This document shows positions 14,673-21,418 of a DNA stretch of 21,510 nt, piece after piece. The position numbers were made by a program, and so were the translations under genes. The notes below the pieces were generated by a model. It searched no databases, had not been told where the DNA came from, and saw only the letters and a program-made list of their open reading frames with translations. The first letter of the stretch is position 1, and each line of letters begins with the position of its first letter. The DNA is from an uncultured Bacilli bacterium (lineage in GTDB: Bacteria; Bacillota_I; Bacilli_A; RF39; UBA660), in contig CANQDN010000005.1 of assembly GCA_947593275.1 (NCBI GenBank), positions 1 through 21,510 on the forward strand, given 5' to 3'.

Positions 14673-15350
14673 CTACCTCTTAATCATTCCATATATTAAT
14701 ATCGCGGCACTAACACTCGCATTTAAAGAATTAATCTTCCCAAACATCGGAATACTTATAACCATATCACTAATATCCCTCGTAAGTTTACTAACTCCTT
14801 TACCTTCCGCCCCAATTACTAAAGCTTTTTTAGATGCATAATCAATCCCTCTATAATCTTCTCCATCCATATCTGCCGTATAAACAAAAAAATAATTATC
14901 TTGCAACTTCTTAATCGCATTATTTAAATTACTAACTAATATAATTTTAACATTATTTAAGGCTCCCGCACTTATCTTCATAACTGTTTCATTAACTCTT
15001 ATACTTCGATCTTTAGGAATAATAATACTTTTAATTCCAGCACATTCACAAGTTCTTATTATTGCTCCCAAATTGTGAGGATCCTCTAAATGATCTAATA
15101 AAACCACAAAATCTTCATCTAAGGCACTATCTAACTCATAATATTCATAATCATTAATATCTAAAACAATCCCCTGATGTCTCGCATCAACCATTTTATT
15201 TAACCTAAACTCTGGAACAAACTCATAATGCACTTTATTTTCTTTTAAATAATTCAAAATATCATTATTTTTAAAGTTCTCTTTTATATACACTTTATGT
15301 ATTTTATCTACTGGTGTTTCTTTTAAAACATTTTTACCACATACTAACAT
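14673..15350 (-). CDS. rlmB: 23S rRNA guanosine 2'-O-methyltransferase RlmB-like (SPOUT/TrmH)
   Basis: Transfers methyl from S-adenosylmethionine to the ribose 2'-OH of a guanosine in 23S rRNA (G2251 in E. coli RlmB). An N-terminal substrate-binding domain (about 1-75) is followed by the SPOUT domain. Motif 1 is D-P-H-N-L-G-A-I-I-R-T (from residue 90), motif 2 is I-G-A-E-G-K-G-V-S (179-187), and motif 3 is I-P-M-F-G-K-I-N-S-L-N-A-S-V-S (200-214), which form the trefoil knot. The start is set at ATG 15350 (225 aa), because AGGTGAT lies 4 nt before it; the in-frame GTG at 15359 is part of that ribosome binding site. It is the first gene of a two-gene operon with sigH and has a good sigma-A promoter. 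Confidence 0.88.
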   Translation of the reverse strand: MLVCGKNVLKETPVDKIHKVYIKENFKNNDILNYLKENKVHYEFVPEFRLNKMVDARHQGIVLDINDYEYYELDSALDEDFVVLLDHLEDPHNLGAIIRTCECAGIKSIIIPKDRSIRVNETVMKISAGALNNVKIILVSNLNNAIKKLQDNYFFVYTADMDGEDYRGIDYASKKALVIGAEGKGVSKLTRDISDMVISIPMFGKINSLNASVSAAILIYGMIKR

Positions 15351-15367
15351 GTTTATCACCTAAAGTT

Positions 15368-15396
15368 AGTATATCAAAAAAGGTTAATTTTGTAAA
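15368..15396 (-). promoter_or_regulatory. Sigma-A promoter of the rlmB-sigH operon
   Basis: -35 TTTACA (15391-15396), 17-bp spacer, -10 TATACT (15368-15373) with TGA upstream. The predicted leader is about 11 nt and begins with the AGGTGAT ribosome binding site. Confidence 0.75.
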
Positions 15397-15401
15397 GAAA
15401 C

Positions 15402-15426
15402 AAAAAAAGGAAGAAAATTATCTTCC
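15402..15426 (-). terminator. Intrinsic terminator of the variable surface-protein gene
   Basis: GGAAGA (15409-15414) pairs with TCTTCC (15421-15426) around AAATTA. The minus strand continues into seven T. Confidence 0.8.
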
Positions 15427-15440
15427 ATGAAGTTTCAAAA

Positions 15441-15478
15441 CTTGCCCATAGATGAAAAGTTAGAGCACTATAGGCAAG
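15441..15478 (-). repeat. Inverted repeat (hairpin/cruciform) after the variable gene
   Basis: CTTGCC-C-ATAG (15441-15451) pairs with CTAT-A-GGCAAG (15468-15478): ten pairs, one C-A mismatch and a 16-nt loop. It sits directly after the stop codon and is separate from the terminator. DGR targets often carry a hairpin or cruciform downstream of the variable repeat, so it may belong to that. Confidence 0.6.
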
Positions 15479-15480
15479 AG

Positions 15481-16986
15481 TTAGTTTACTACTATGTATG
15501 GATTATCGGAAGTTCCTTTAGTTGCTTCATCAGGTTTTTCAAATGTTAATTTTGTATCAGCCTTGAGGTTTATTACTGGGCGCAAACCATTCGTGTTGAG
15601 CACAGCGGTGTAGTTGAGGTTGCCATCCGAATACACGTAGAACACGCTAGCGTAGCTGTCGCTGCTGCTACTGTAAAAGTTATACGGAGACATTGTCCAA
15701 TAAGTTTGATTTGTATATAGCCAATAATTCTTATTTTCCGGTCCATATACCCCTCCGGCAAAAGCTACTTCATCTGCAGTTATTAAGCCTACTGGACTGG
15801 TTAAACTTCTTGTACCATTTATTGTAGTATCAGTTTCATTTTGTTTTATACCTTTAGCTCCTGTATACGTATAGTAATCTTCATCCTTATGGTCTTTTGT
15901 TCCACACTTTAAGGTTGGTTGTTTAGTACTATTTAATAATCTTAAATATGCTCCATAATATGTGCCAGTTTTTCCAGTGCCTCCACTTTCTGACATACCA
16001 TCTTCTAGCCAAGGAGTTCTACTATTTGTAGAACTTGATCTATCTCCACAGAATCCTGCGCTTGGATCTATTTGACCTGCTCCATTAGCAAATTCATCAC
16101 TTAAATTTGTTAAGAACCAACTCATTAATTGTGTATATGCATTACTTGGTGATTCATGTCCTCGTTTAGTTCCGCTCGAAGACGCATATTGATATCCTAC
16201 AAACCTGTTATCATTATATGATCCATTAAATGTTTGGCTTGTTAGCGCATTTGTTGCAGAAGTCGTAGTACCTGGTGCAGATGCTCCAGTACCAGCATAT
16301 ATCAATCTTATTGTTCCATCTCCATTTATTCGAATGATTCGCCACCATATCGGATTTCCATTTGTACTCATGTTTCCAAACTTTACCCAGTTATCACTTA
16401 CTGTTCCTCGAAAATAATATGTATCTCCAAAATCATCTTGAGTTTTATATAGACCATTTTCATTTTGATAAGTACAATCACCTATACATGCTGTTCCATC
16501 AAAATGTGGTGATTCAGATATAATACTAGAATTTGCAACTATTGTATCTCCTGCTTTTATTTCTTTATCATAATATAAATAACACTTATCTTTTACTGTT
16601 AATCCACTTATTACTGTCTCTCCTGCTTCATTACTTGTTAATGTAGCATCTGTATCTTCCCCACCTGTATTTAATTCACAATGACTGTTAGTAGTATTTA
16701 ATACATAACCATCACTTGGCATTCTTTCACTACTTGTAAGTTTCTCATAACAGTCACCATTTATATCTGTACATTTACTATCCTCTTTTTGCTTATATAT
16801 CTCCATTATCTTAAAATCATATGGTGAATAACTAACTACACTATCCACTATCTTTACACTTTGGGTTAGTCTATACTTCGCTAGTGATGTAAATAAATTA
16901 ATAACTACAACTAACAAAAAAGCTAATATTACCCCTACTAATACACCTTTCTTATAACTTATACTTCCTATTTTCTCAAACTTCAT
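15481..16986 (-). CDS. Surface-anchored DUF6273-like protein with DGR-like variable tail
   Basis: A 501-residue protein with an N-terminal membrane anchor (about 13-35) and an outward-facing chain. Residues 36-140 form a small Cys-containing domain (C72, C79, C103, C135), then C167 and C171. The C-terminal domain, about 175-501, shares landmarks with the protein at 4310-5533: Y-F-R-G, W-W-R-I-I-R-I (214-220), N-Y-W-L-Y (420-424), W-T-M-S-P-Y (430-435), L-R-P-V-I-N-L (468-474) and N-P-Y-I (495-498). This resembles DUF6273 and the FGE/C-type-lectin fold used by variable DGR target proteins. Residues about 435-466 are Ser/Asn/Tyr/Asp-rich and written in C-ending codons unlike the rest of the gene. 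The ATG at 16986 has only a weak purine-rich ribosome binding site. It is probably a receptor or adhesin; the ligand is unknown. Confidence 0.8.
   Translation of the reverse strand: MKFEKIGSISYKKGVLVGVILAFLLVVVINLFTSLAKYRLTQSVKIVDSVVSYSPYDFKIMEIYKQKEDSKCTDINGDCYEKLTSSERMPSDGYVLNTTNSHCELNTGGEDTDATLTSNEAGETVISGLTVKDKCYLYYDKEIKAGDTIVANSSIISESPHFDGTACIGDCTYQNENGLYKTQDDFGDTYYFRGTVSDNWVKFGNMSTNGNPIWWRIIRINGDGTIRLIYAGTGASAPGTTTSATNALTSQTFNGSYNDNRFVGYQYASSSGTKRGHESPSNAYTQLMSWFLTNLSDEFANGAGQIDPSAGFCGDRSSSTNSRTPWLEDGMSESGGTGKTGTYYGAYLRLLNSTKQPTLKCGTKDHKDEDYYTYTGAKGIKQNETDTTINGTRSLTSPVGLITADEVAFAGGVYGPENKNYWLYTNQTYWTMSPYNFYSSSSDSYASVFYVYSDGNLNYTAVLNTNGLRPVINLKADTKLTFEKPDEATKGTSDNPYIVVN
15589..15684 (-). 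other. Candidate DGR variable region (VR)
   Basis: Codons 435-466 of the surface protein. On the coding strand, NNC-type codons (AAC, TAC, AGC, GAC, TTC, ACC, CTC) dominate, and GC is near half in a gene of about one-third GC. DGRs mutate template adenines, so template AAC codons become NNC. The segment is followed by AATGGTTTGCGCCCAGTA, encoding N-G-L-R-P-V, like the conserved end of known variable repeats. Neither template repeat nor reverse transcriptase is in the window. Confidence 0.55.
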
Positions 16987-17029
16987 TGCTCTTCTCTCTT
17001 TCTATGATAATTTTCTAACTTATACCAAA

Positions 17030-17058
17030 ATTATAGTCTAGTAGACGTCAAAAGTCAA
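17030..17058 (-). promoter_or_regulatory. Sigma-A promoter of the variable surface-protein gene, with a palindrome in the spacer
   Basis: -35 TTGACT (17053-17058), 17-bp spacer, perfect -10 TATAAT (17030-17035). The palindrome GTCTACTAGAC (17036-17046) fills the spacer next to the -10, where a bound protein would block the polymerase. A divergent HTH regulator begins about 70 bp away. Confidence 0.8.
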
Positions 17059-17130
17059 GAAAAAGTTTGGTATTTTATTCCTTTTAACTATTTAAAAAAA
17101 GAATATGAGAAAATAAGCATGGTGATATAA

Positions 17131-17577
17131 ATGTATGGAGAAAATTTAAAAAGAATTAGAGAAGAAGCTAACATAAGTCAATATTCTATCTCAGAATATC
17201 TCGGCCTAAATAAAAGAGTATACGGTCAATATGAACGAGAATATGTCATAATCCCAATTAAACATCTAAACACGATTTGTAACTATTTAAATGTTTCGTT
17301 AGACTATGTCTTTGGTTTTACTAACATTAAACAATACCCGAGTGTAAAAGGCATCAATCAAAGAGAAGCCGGCTTAATCTTAAAAGAATGGCGCAAAAGT
17401 CAAAATATTACTCAAGAAAAACTAGCCAAAAAATTAAACACTCATAAAAGTGTTATCTGTGGATATGAAAAAGGAAGATACTTAATTGCCACCCCTTTTC
17501 TATATGACATATGTAAAAAATATAAAATAAGCGCCGACTACTTATTAGGTAGAACCCAATCCCCTAAAACCCTCTAA
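17131..17577 (+). CDS. Tandem HTH (XRE family) transcriptional regulator
   Basis: 148 residues holding two Cro/C1-type helix-turn-helix domains. Domain 1 (about 3-62) contains N-I-S-Q-Y-S-I-S-E-Y-L-G-L-N-K-R-V-Y-G-Q-Y-E, and domain 2 (about 81-143) contains N-I-T-Q-E-K-L-A-K-K-L-N-T-H-K-S-V-I-C-G-Y-E. Each ends with a similar D-Y-x-F/L-G segment, so the protein looks like an internal duplication. No sensor or dimerisation domain is seen. ATG at 17131 with GGTGAT 4 nt upstream. It is divergent from the variable surface-protein gene and may control it and itself through the intergenic region. It overlaps the end of gpr by 4 bp on the other strand. Confidence 0.88.
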   Translation: MYGENLKRIREEANISQYSISEYLGLNKRVYGQYEREYVIIPIKHLNTICNYLNVSLDYVFGFTNIKQYPSVKGINQREAGLILKEWRKSQNITQEKLAKKLNTHKSVICGYEKGRYLIATPFLYDICKKYKISADYLLGRTQSPKTL

Positions 17578-18302
17578 AAAAATAAATCATTTAAAGCATC
17601 ACTAATAATATCACTTGTAAGTTCTACTATATCTTTCACATTAGGTGTTGTATATAATTTTTTATTCTGCTCTAAAACTAAAGGCACTCCAATTGCAATA
17701 ACCGGTATTAAAAAAGTCGATTGATCAATCCTTTTATTATCTTTTATAGCTCTCCCCGATATAATACCCGTATTATTAATTTCAATACAATTATTTAAAT
17801 AATCTTCATTATTAGTAGCTAAAGTATCAATTATAATAAGAACTGTCGGTTTTAATTTTTTAACAACCATTTCAATTAAACTAAAAGAACTAATCCCCGT
17901 CTTCAAAGTAACCTCCGGATTAAAAAGCGCTACTTTAGGCATATTTAAAAAATCCGCAAAATGATTAACCCTCATAAGTTTATTATTAGTTCTAACCCCT
18001 AAACTATCACAATCAATACTTGAATTACCTAAACCAATAATTAAAGGTTTAGTTGTTTTTACTTTCCCAAAAAAAGTACTTAAGATCTTTATTACTTCTT
18101 TTTTTAAAGCTTTACTTCTTTTTTGTAAACTAACATAATCAAAATTAATTGAATAATAATCTCCCTTTACTTTCTTAACCATCTTTTCATTACTAGAATC
18201 CACTTTAAAATGAACTACCGAATAATCCCGATTTTTTATCTCATCTATCTTATATAAATTATCTTTAATAATTTTAGAAGTATCCATAAATGCTTTTTTC
18301 AA
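17574..18302 (-). CDS. gpr: Compact GPR-like germination (spore) protease
   Basis: GPR cleaves small acid-soluble spore proteins at germination; it is an aspartic-type enzyme of peptidase family A25. Counting from an upstream TTG at 18314, the seen motifs are L-I-I-G-L-G-N-S-S-I-D-C-D-S-L-G (91-106), I-I-D-T-L-A-T (161-167), N-T-G-I (181-184) and I-P-V-I-A-I-G-V-P (203-211). D103 and D163 line up with the two essential Asp of Bacillus GPR, at similar spacing. It is only about 242-246 residues against about 370, and lacks the N-terminal part that holds the pro-peptide, so it may be made active or regulated differently. The start is put at TTG 18302 because GGTGG lies 5 nt before it and the predicted promoter would begin transcripts near 18311. 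gpr beside rpsT matches B. subtilis. The related protein YyaC is less likely. Confidence 0.78.
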   Translation of the reverse strand: MKKAFMDTSKIIKDNLYKIDEIKNRDYSVVHFKVDSSNEKMVKKVKGDYYSINFDYVSLQKRSKALKKEVIKILSTFFGKVKTTKPLIIGLGNSSIDCDSLGVRTNNKLMRVNHFADFLNMPKVALFNPEVTLKTGISSFSLIEMVVKKLKPTVLIIIDTLATNNEDYLNNCIEINNTGIISGRAIKDNKRIDQSTFLIPVIAIGVPLVLEQNKKLYTTPNVKDIVELTSDIISDALNDLFF

Positions 18303-18317
18303 AGTTACCACCAATAA

Positions 18318-18347
18318 TATTATTTCCCAAAGAAAAAGAAGATATAC
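18318..18347 (-). promoter_or_regulatory. Sigma-F/sigma-G-like promoter of gpr
   Basis: -35 GTATA (18343-18347), 15-bp spacer, -10 GGAAATAATA (18318-18327). This fits the sigma-F pattern GYWTA / GGNRANANTW at every fixed base. Read as sigma-G, GTATA and AATAATA at 18 bp differ at one base. No sigma-A promoter is visible here. The -35 lies inside the terminator hairpin of the upstream gene. Confidence 0.6.
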
Positions 18348-18357
18348 CCCTATCTTC
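18331..18357 (-). terminator. Intrinsic terminator of the 555-aa gene
   Basis: GAAGATA (18338-18344) pairs with TATCTTC (18351-18357) around a six-base loop. On the minus strand TTTTTCT follows. It overlaps the TAG stop codon at 18350-18352. Confidence 0.7.
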
Positions 18358-20017
18358 TAACTATTTCCTCATCTATTCCTACATATGTCTTAAATAAATC
18401 ATATAAACTGATTATATTATTGTCTATTATTAGATTTAAACTATTAGTAAGTAACGTATTATATTCTTCTTTACTAACTCCATCACTTCTTATTTTAAGC
18501 TCTTTTAACTTTAAACCAAGGGCAATTAAATGCACTTTCTTCTCATTATATAAACTTAAATCTTTATAAAGATTCCCTTTAAAAGAAAGCCCACTAATAA
18601 TATTAATCAAATACATCATATCTCTTTGTTTTCGAATAACTCCCGGTAACTTTCCTGTATCTACCCAATTATGATATTTTTGTCTTAATTGAGTTAAAGT
18701 CGCTCTAACTTTCTTTTTCTCTTTACTATTTAAGTTATCTCCTACATAATCTAATATTGCCTGAACTGTCTTTTCCTCACAACGACTAAGTAAATAATCT
18801 ACAATTGGCTTTTTCTCCTCTAAAGTTTTATCTCCATATGTAAATAAATCATAAACAGAGAAACATCCATTATAACAATTTTTGGGTAATTGAGCCATAT
18901 CAACCCAATTTTTATATTGTACTCGTATACTTAATATAACTCTCGTTATTTTATCTCTCGTCTTTCTATCAAGCTTATCTTGTAAGAATAAATCTAACTC
19001 CTTTATTGTCTTTTTCTCTCTTCTACTAAGTAAATAATCTACAACCGGCTTTTTCTCCTCTAAAGTTTTATCCCCATACGTAAATAAATCATAAACATTA
19101 TTAATACATTTATAATCCGTTCTTTTATTATAACTTCTTTTACCTTTAACTACATTTTCCTCTTTTACTACCTTAACTTCTGGATTATCATTATTAATTC
19201 TACTAGCAATCTTTAATAAAAAGTTTAAATCCTTATCATAGCTAATATCCCTATATACTATATAATCATTAAATAACTCTTCTATCTCTTGATAAGAATA
19301 ATTAAAAACAACCTGATCAAACTTTTTTCTTCTAACAACCATTATATTATCTTTAAATAAATTATATATTGCATCTAACTTATCATAATTATTAATAATT
19401 AACTTAACTTTCTTATAATTAGCCTCATTCTTTACATTTTCTTCCTTTAATGGCTCTAAAGGATAATTTAATAAAGATTTAAGATAATTAAAAGTATCTA
19501 TTGTCCAACCTAAAGACTTATTAAAAGGTTTTAATAATAAATAAGCATTATAATAACCATTTATATAATTATTAAACTCTTCAAAACTATAATTCTCTAT
19601 TTTAATACTTTCAAGAACCCTATTAAAAGCTTCACTTTCTTCTTTTAATTTATTAAAATACTCTTGATCAAATACTACATCATATTTCTTCATGAATGCC
19701 ATTAATTGCTTTAATAAATCTATTCCTTTAATATTATTACTTAATAATTTTACTATATAATTATTTAAATAAACGGTATCTTTCCTACTTTGATATCTAT
19801 GAATCAAATTTCTAATACACTTTAAAATTCTAAACTCTACCTCGGTTATACTCACATTTTTACTAACTATTCTTCTAAAAGCTTTTTCCCAAGATTCCTT
19901 CCGAATAACTAAAAAATCATATTTATTCATTATATCTTCAATTAAAATGACTAACTCCTGAGCATAATCATATTCTAATTTATAATCATCAATTATATTT
20001 TTGACAAATAAAATCAT
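18350..20017 (-). CDS. Unknown 555-residue protein with an 80-residue tandem repeat
   Basis: Not recognised. Largely predicted helix, rich in Lys, Asn, Tyr and Leu, with no signal peptide or membrane segment, so cytoplasmic. Residues 308-387 and 388-460 are tandem copies with an exact 80-residue period. Each begins V-Y-D-L-F-T-Y-G-D-K-T-L-E-E-K-K-P, carries D-Y-L-L-S-R, and ends in N-W-V-D with L-P a few residues later. The first 300 residues show no repeat by eye. ATG at 20017 has GCGAGG 4 nt upstream. It lies between rpsT and gpr but has its own promoter and terminator, so it is not in an operon with either. The repeats could be a small helical binding module; no catalytic motif is visible. 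Confidence 0.8.
   Translation of the reverse strand: MILFVKNIIDDYKLEYDYAQELVILIEDIMNKYDFLVIRKESWEKAFRRIVSKNVSITEVEFRILKCIRNLIHRYQSRKDTVYLNNYIVKLLSNNIKGIDLLKQLMAFMKKYDVVFDQEYFNKLKEESEAFNRVLESIKIENYSFEEFNNYINGYYNAYLLLKPFNKSLGWTIDTFNYLKSLLNYPLEPLKEENVKNEANYKKVKLIINNYDKLDAIYNLFKDNIMVVRRKKFDQVVFNYSYQEIEELFNDYIVYRDISYDKDLNFLLKIASRINNDNPEVKVVKEENVVKGKRSYNKRTDYKCINNVYDLFTYGDKTLEEKKPVVDYLLSRREKKTIKELDLFLQDKLDRKTRDKITRVILSIRVQYKNWVDMAQLPKNCYNGCFSVYDLFTYGDKTLEEKKPIVDYLLSRCEEKTVQAILDYVGDNLNSKEKKKVRATLTQLRQKYHNWVDTGKLPGVIRKQRDMMYLINIISGLSFKGNLYKDLSLYNEKKVHLIALGLKLKELKIRSDGVSKEEYNTLLTNSLNLIIDNNIISLYDLFKTYVGIDEEIVRR
18785..19098 (-). repeat. 240-bp-period tandem duplication inside the 555-aa gene
   Basis: Bases 18785-18858 and 19025-19098 are nearly the same, offset by exactly 240 bp, with only a few substitutions, mostly third-position. 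The rest of each copy has diverged more strongly. This fits an in-frame duplication with part kept identical by selection or gene conversion. Confidence 0.85.
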
Positions 20018-20039
20018 AAAACCTCGCCTTTGCTCATAT

Positions 20040-20067
20040 ATTTTACCACACCCCCAAGAAAAGTCAA
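20040..20067 (-). promoter_or_regulatory. Sigma-A promoter of the 555-aa gene
   Basis: -35 TTGACT (20062-20067), 16-bp spacer with a G-run, -10 TAAAAT (20040-20045) preceded by TGG. Confidence 0.7.
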
Positions 20068-20095
20068 GAAAATGCTAAAATAATTACGAAAAAGC

Positions 20096-20124
20096 TTGAA
20101 ATATCCCTAGTTTTCTGTTAGAAT
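20096..20124 (+). promoter_or_regulatory. Sigma-A promoter of rpsT
   Basis: -35 TTGAAA (20096-20101), 17-bp spacer, -10 TAGAAT (20119-20124) with TGT upstream. It is divergent from the promoter at 20040-20067. Confidence 0.75.
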
Positions 20125-20155
20125 TGATACTGATATCAAGGAAGGAGTGTTTCCA

Positions 20156-20416
20156 TTGGCAAATATTAAAAGTTCAAAAAAAGCCATTAAAGTAATAGCT
20201 AAAAAAACTGAAAACAATCATGAACTTAAAGCACGAGTTAAAAATCTAATTAAAGATACTGAAAAAGCTATCGCAAACTCTGATAAGACCGCGGATACTT
20301 TATATAAAGATACTCAAAAATATTTAGACCAAGCTGTAAGTAAAGGTTTAATCAAAAAGAATACAGCTGATAGACAAAAAAAGAGATTATCTAGTAAAGT
20401 TAAAAATATGAAGTAA
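20156..20416 (+). CDS. rpsT: 30S ribosomal protein S20
   Basis: Binds 16S rRNA early in small-subunit assembly. The 86-residue chain has the S20 pattern: an N-terminal A-N-I-K-S-S-K-K-A-I, then three helices rich in Lys and Ala (K-A-I-A-N-S, Y-L-D-Q-A-V-S-K-G-L-I-K-K-N-T-A) and a basic K-K-R-L-S-S-K-V tail. The start is set at TTG 20156, because AAGGAAGGAG lies 8-9 nt upstream and the chain then begins M-A-N-I as in other S20 proteins; the in-frame GTG at 20147 is inside the ribosome binding site region. A TTG start is also typical for S20 in other bacteria. It has its own promoter and a terminator that overlaps its stop codon. Confidence 0.93.
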   Translation: MANIKSSKKAIKVIAKKTENNHELKARVKNLIKDTEKAIANSDKTADTLYKDTQKYLDQAVSKGLIKKNTADRQKKRLSSKVKNMK

Positions 20417-20444
20417 CAAGTTATTGTGCACTTCTTTTTTTTTT
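20410..20444 (+). terminator. Intrinsic terminator of rpsT
   Basis: GAAGT (20410-20414) pairs with ACTTC (20430-20434), with an inner ACAA/TTGT stem, followed by ten T. It includes the first base of the stop codon. Confidence 0.75.
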
Positions 20445-20452
20445 GCTATACT
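20424..20452 (+). promoter_or_regulatory. Promoter of the transglutaminase-like gene, overlapping the rpsT terminator
   Basis: -10 TATACT (20447-20452) preceded by TGC, with a weak -35 TTGTGC (20424-20429) at 17 bp. Transcripts would start near 20459, with AGGTGA at the 5' end. Confidence 0.5.
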
Positions 20453-20470
20453 TAACTTAGGTGAAAAAAT

Positions 20471-21394
20471 ATGAAAAAAATAATTACTCCTTTAATTTGT
20501 CTTACCTTAATTCTTTTAGTTTTACTAAATATTGATAGAATAACCGATAAAATAATTTCTTTTCTCTATCCAAGTATCACAACCACTTTAAGTTCTAATA
20601 ATCCCTATAAAAAAGATTATTCCTATAGTTTTGTTACTAAAACCACTAATTTTACCCCATATGGTAAACAAGATTTACTTGATATATTTTATACTGTAAT
20701 TGATGCCCGAAAAACTGATTTTACCTTTTATTGCCCTAAAGAATACCAAAATTGTATCACCGATACCAATAATATTAGTAAAGACGCTAATCTTTTAACT
20801 CATCTTAATAACTTTGTTCATCCCTTTAATTCTTTTACTAGTATAAATACCAGCATCAAAGAAAATGGTGAAATAACCCTAACCGCTAAATACTTATATA
20901 CTGAAGAACAAATAAATGAAATTACAAGTGAAGTAAAAAAATTAATTGATAGTCTCGTAACCCCCGATTTAACCACCAATTATGATAAAATAAAAGTAAT
21001 TCATGATTATATTATAAATGAAACAAAATATGATATTAAAAATACTGAAAATCTAAGCTTTAATGCTTATGGTGCTTTATTTAATCATTATGCAACCTGC
21101 AATGGTTATACTGATCTTATGGCTATATTCTTAAGCATGATGGGTTATGAAAACTTTAAAGTAGCCACTACCGGTGATGAAAATACTGAAGGTCATGTTT
21201 GGAATGCTGTATATGTAGATAATGAATGGTTACACTTAGACCTTACTTGGGATGATCCTGTAAGTAAAGATAATAAAGATTATTTATATCACAAATATTT
21301 CTTAATAGATACTGAAGAATTAAAAACTGCTGATAGTAATATTACTAGTAAAGAGCATGTTTTTGATCCTCGCATTTATCCTGAATTAAACTAA
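20471..21394 (+). CDS. Membrane-anchored transglutaminase-like protein
   Basis: A 307-residue protein with an N-terminal hydrophobic segment (about 4-20) preceded by two Lys: a signal anchor, so the domain is outside the membrane. Residues about 165-270 form a transglutaminase-like core: I-H-D-Y-I-I-N-E-T-K-Y-D (177-188), the nucleophile in A-T-C-N-G-Y-T (208-214, C210), E-G-H-V-W-N-A-V (240-247, H242) and W-L-H-L-D-L-T-W-D-D-P (253-263, D257), giving the Cys-His-Asp triad. Family members at the cell surface act as peptidases or cross-linkers on wall or surface proteins; the target is unknown. ATG at 20471 with AGGTGA 6-7 nt upstream and a very short leader. Confidence 0.85.
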   Translation: MKKIITPLICLTLILLVLLNIDRITDKIISFLYPSITTTLSSNNPYKKDYSYSFVTKTTNFTPYGKQDLLDIFYTVIDARKTDFTFYCPKEYQNCITDTNNISKDANLLTHLNNFVHPFNSFTSINTSIKENGEITLTAKYLYTEEQINEITSEVKKLIDSLVTPDLTTNYDKIKVIHDYIINETKYDIKNTENLSFNAYGALFNHYATCNGYTDLMAIFLSMMGYENFKVATTGDENTEGHVWNAVYVDNEWLHLDLTWDDPVSKDNKDYLYHKYFLIDTEELKTADSNITSKEHVFDPRIYPELN

Positions 21395-21418
21395 AAAAAG
21401 TAAGATTTCTCTTACTTT
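21393..21418 (-). terminator. Intrinsic terminator between two convergent genes
   Basis: AAAGTAAGA (21397-21405) pairs with TCTTACTTT (21410-21418) around TTTC. The minus strand runs into seven T. It also spans the stop codon of the minus-strand gene. Confidence 0.8.

Noticed and set aside
15573..15761. 62-codon frame inside the variable segment
   Set aside because: It is an out-of-frame shadow of the surface-protein gene, open only because of the local GC-richer codons.
15481..17577. DGR reverse transcriptase, accessory gene or template repeat next to the variable gene
   Set aside because: No reverse transcriptase motif (such as Y-x-D-D) or second copy of the variable segment was found in the window; only the target side is present.
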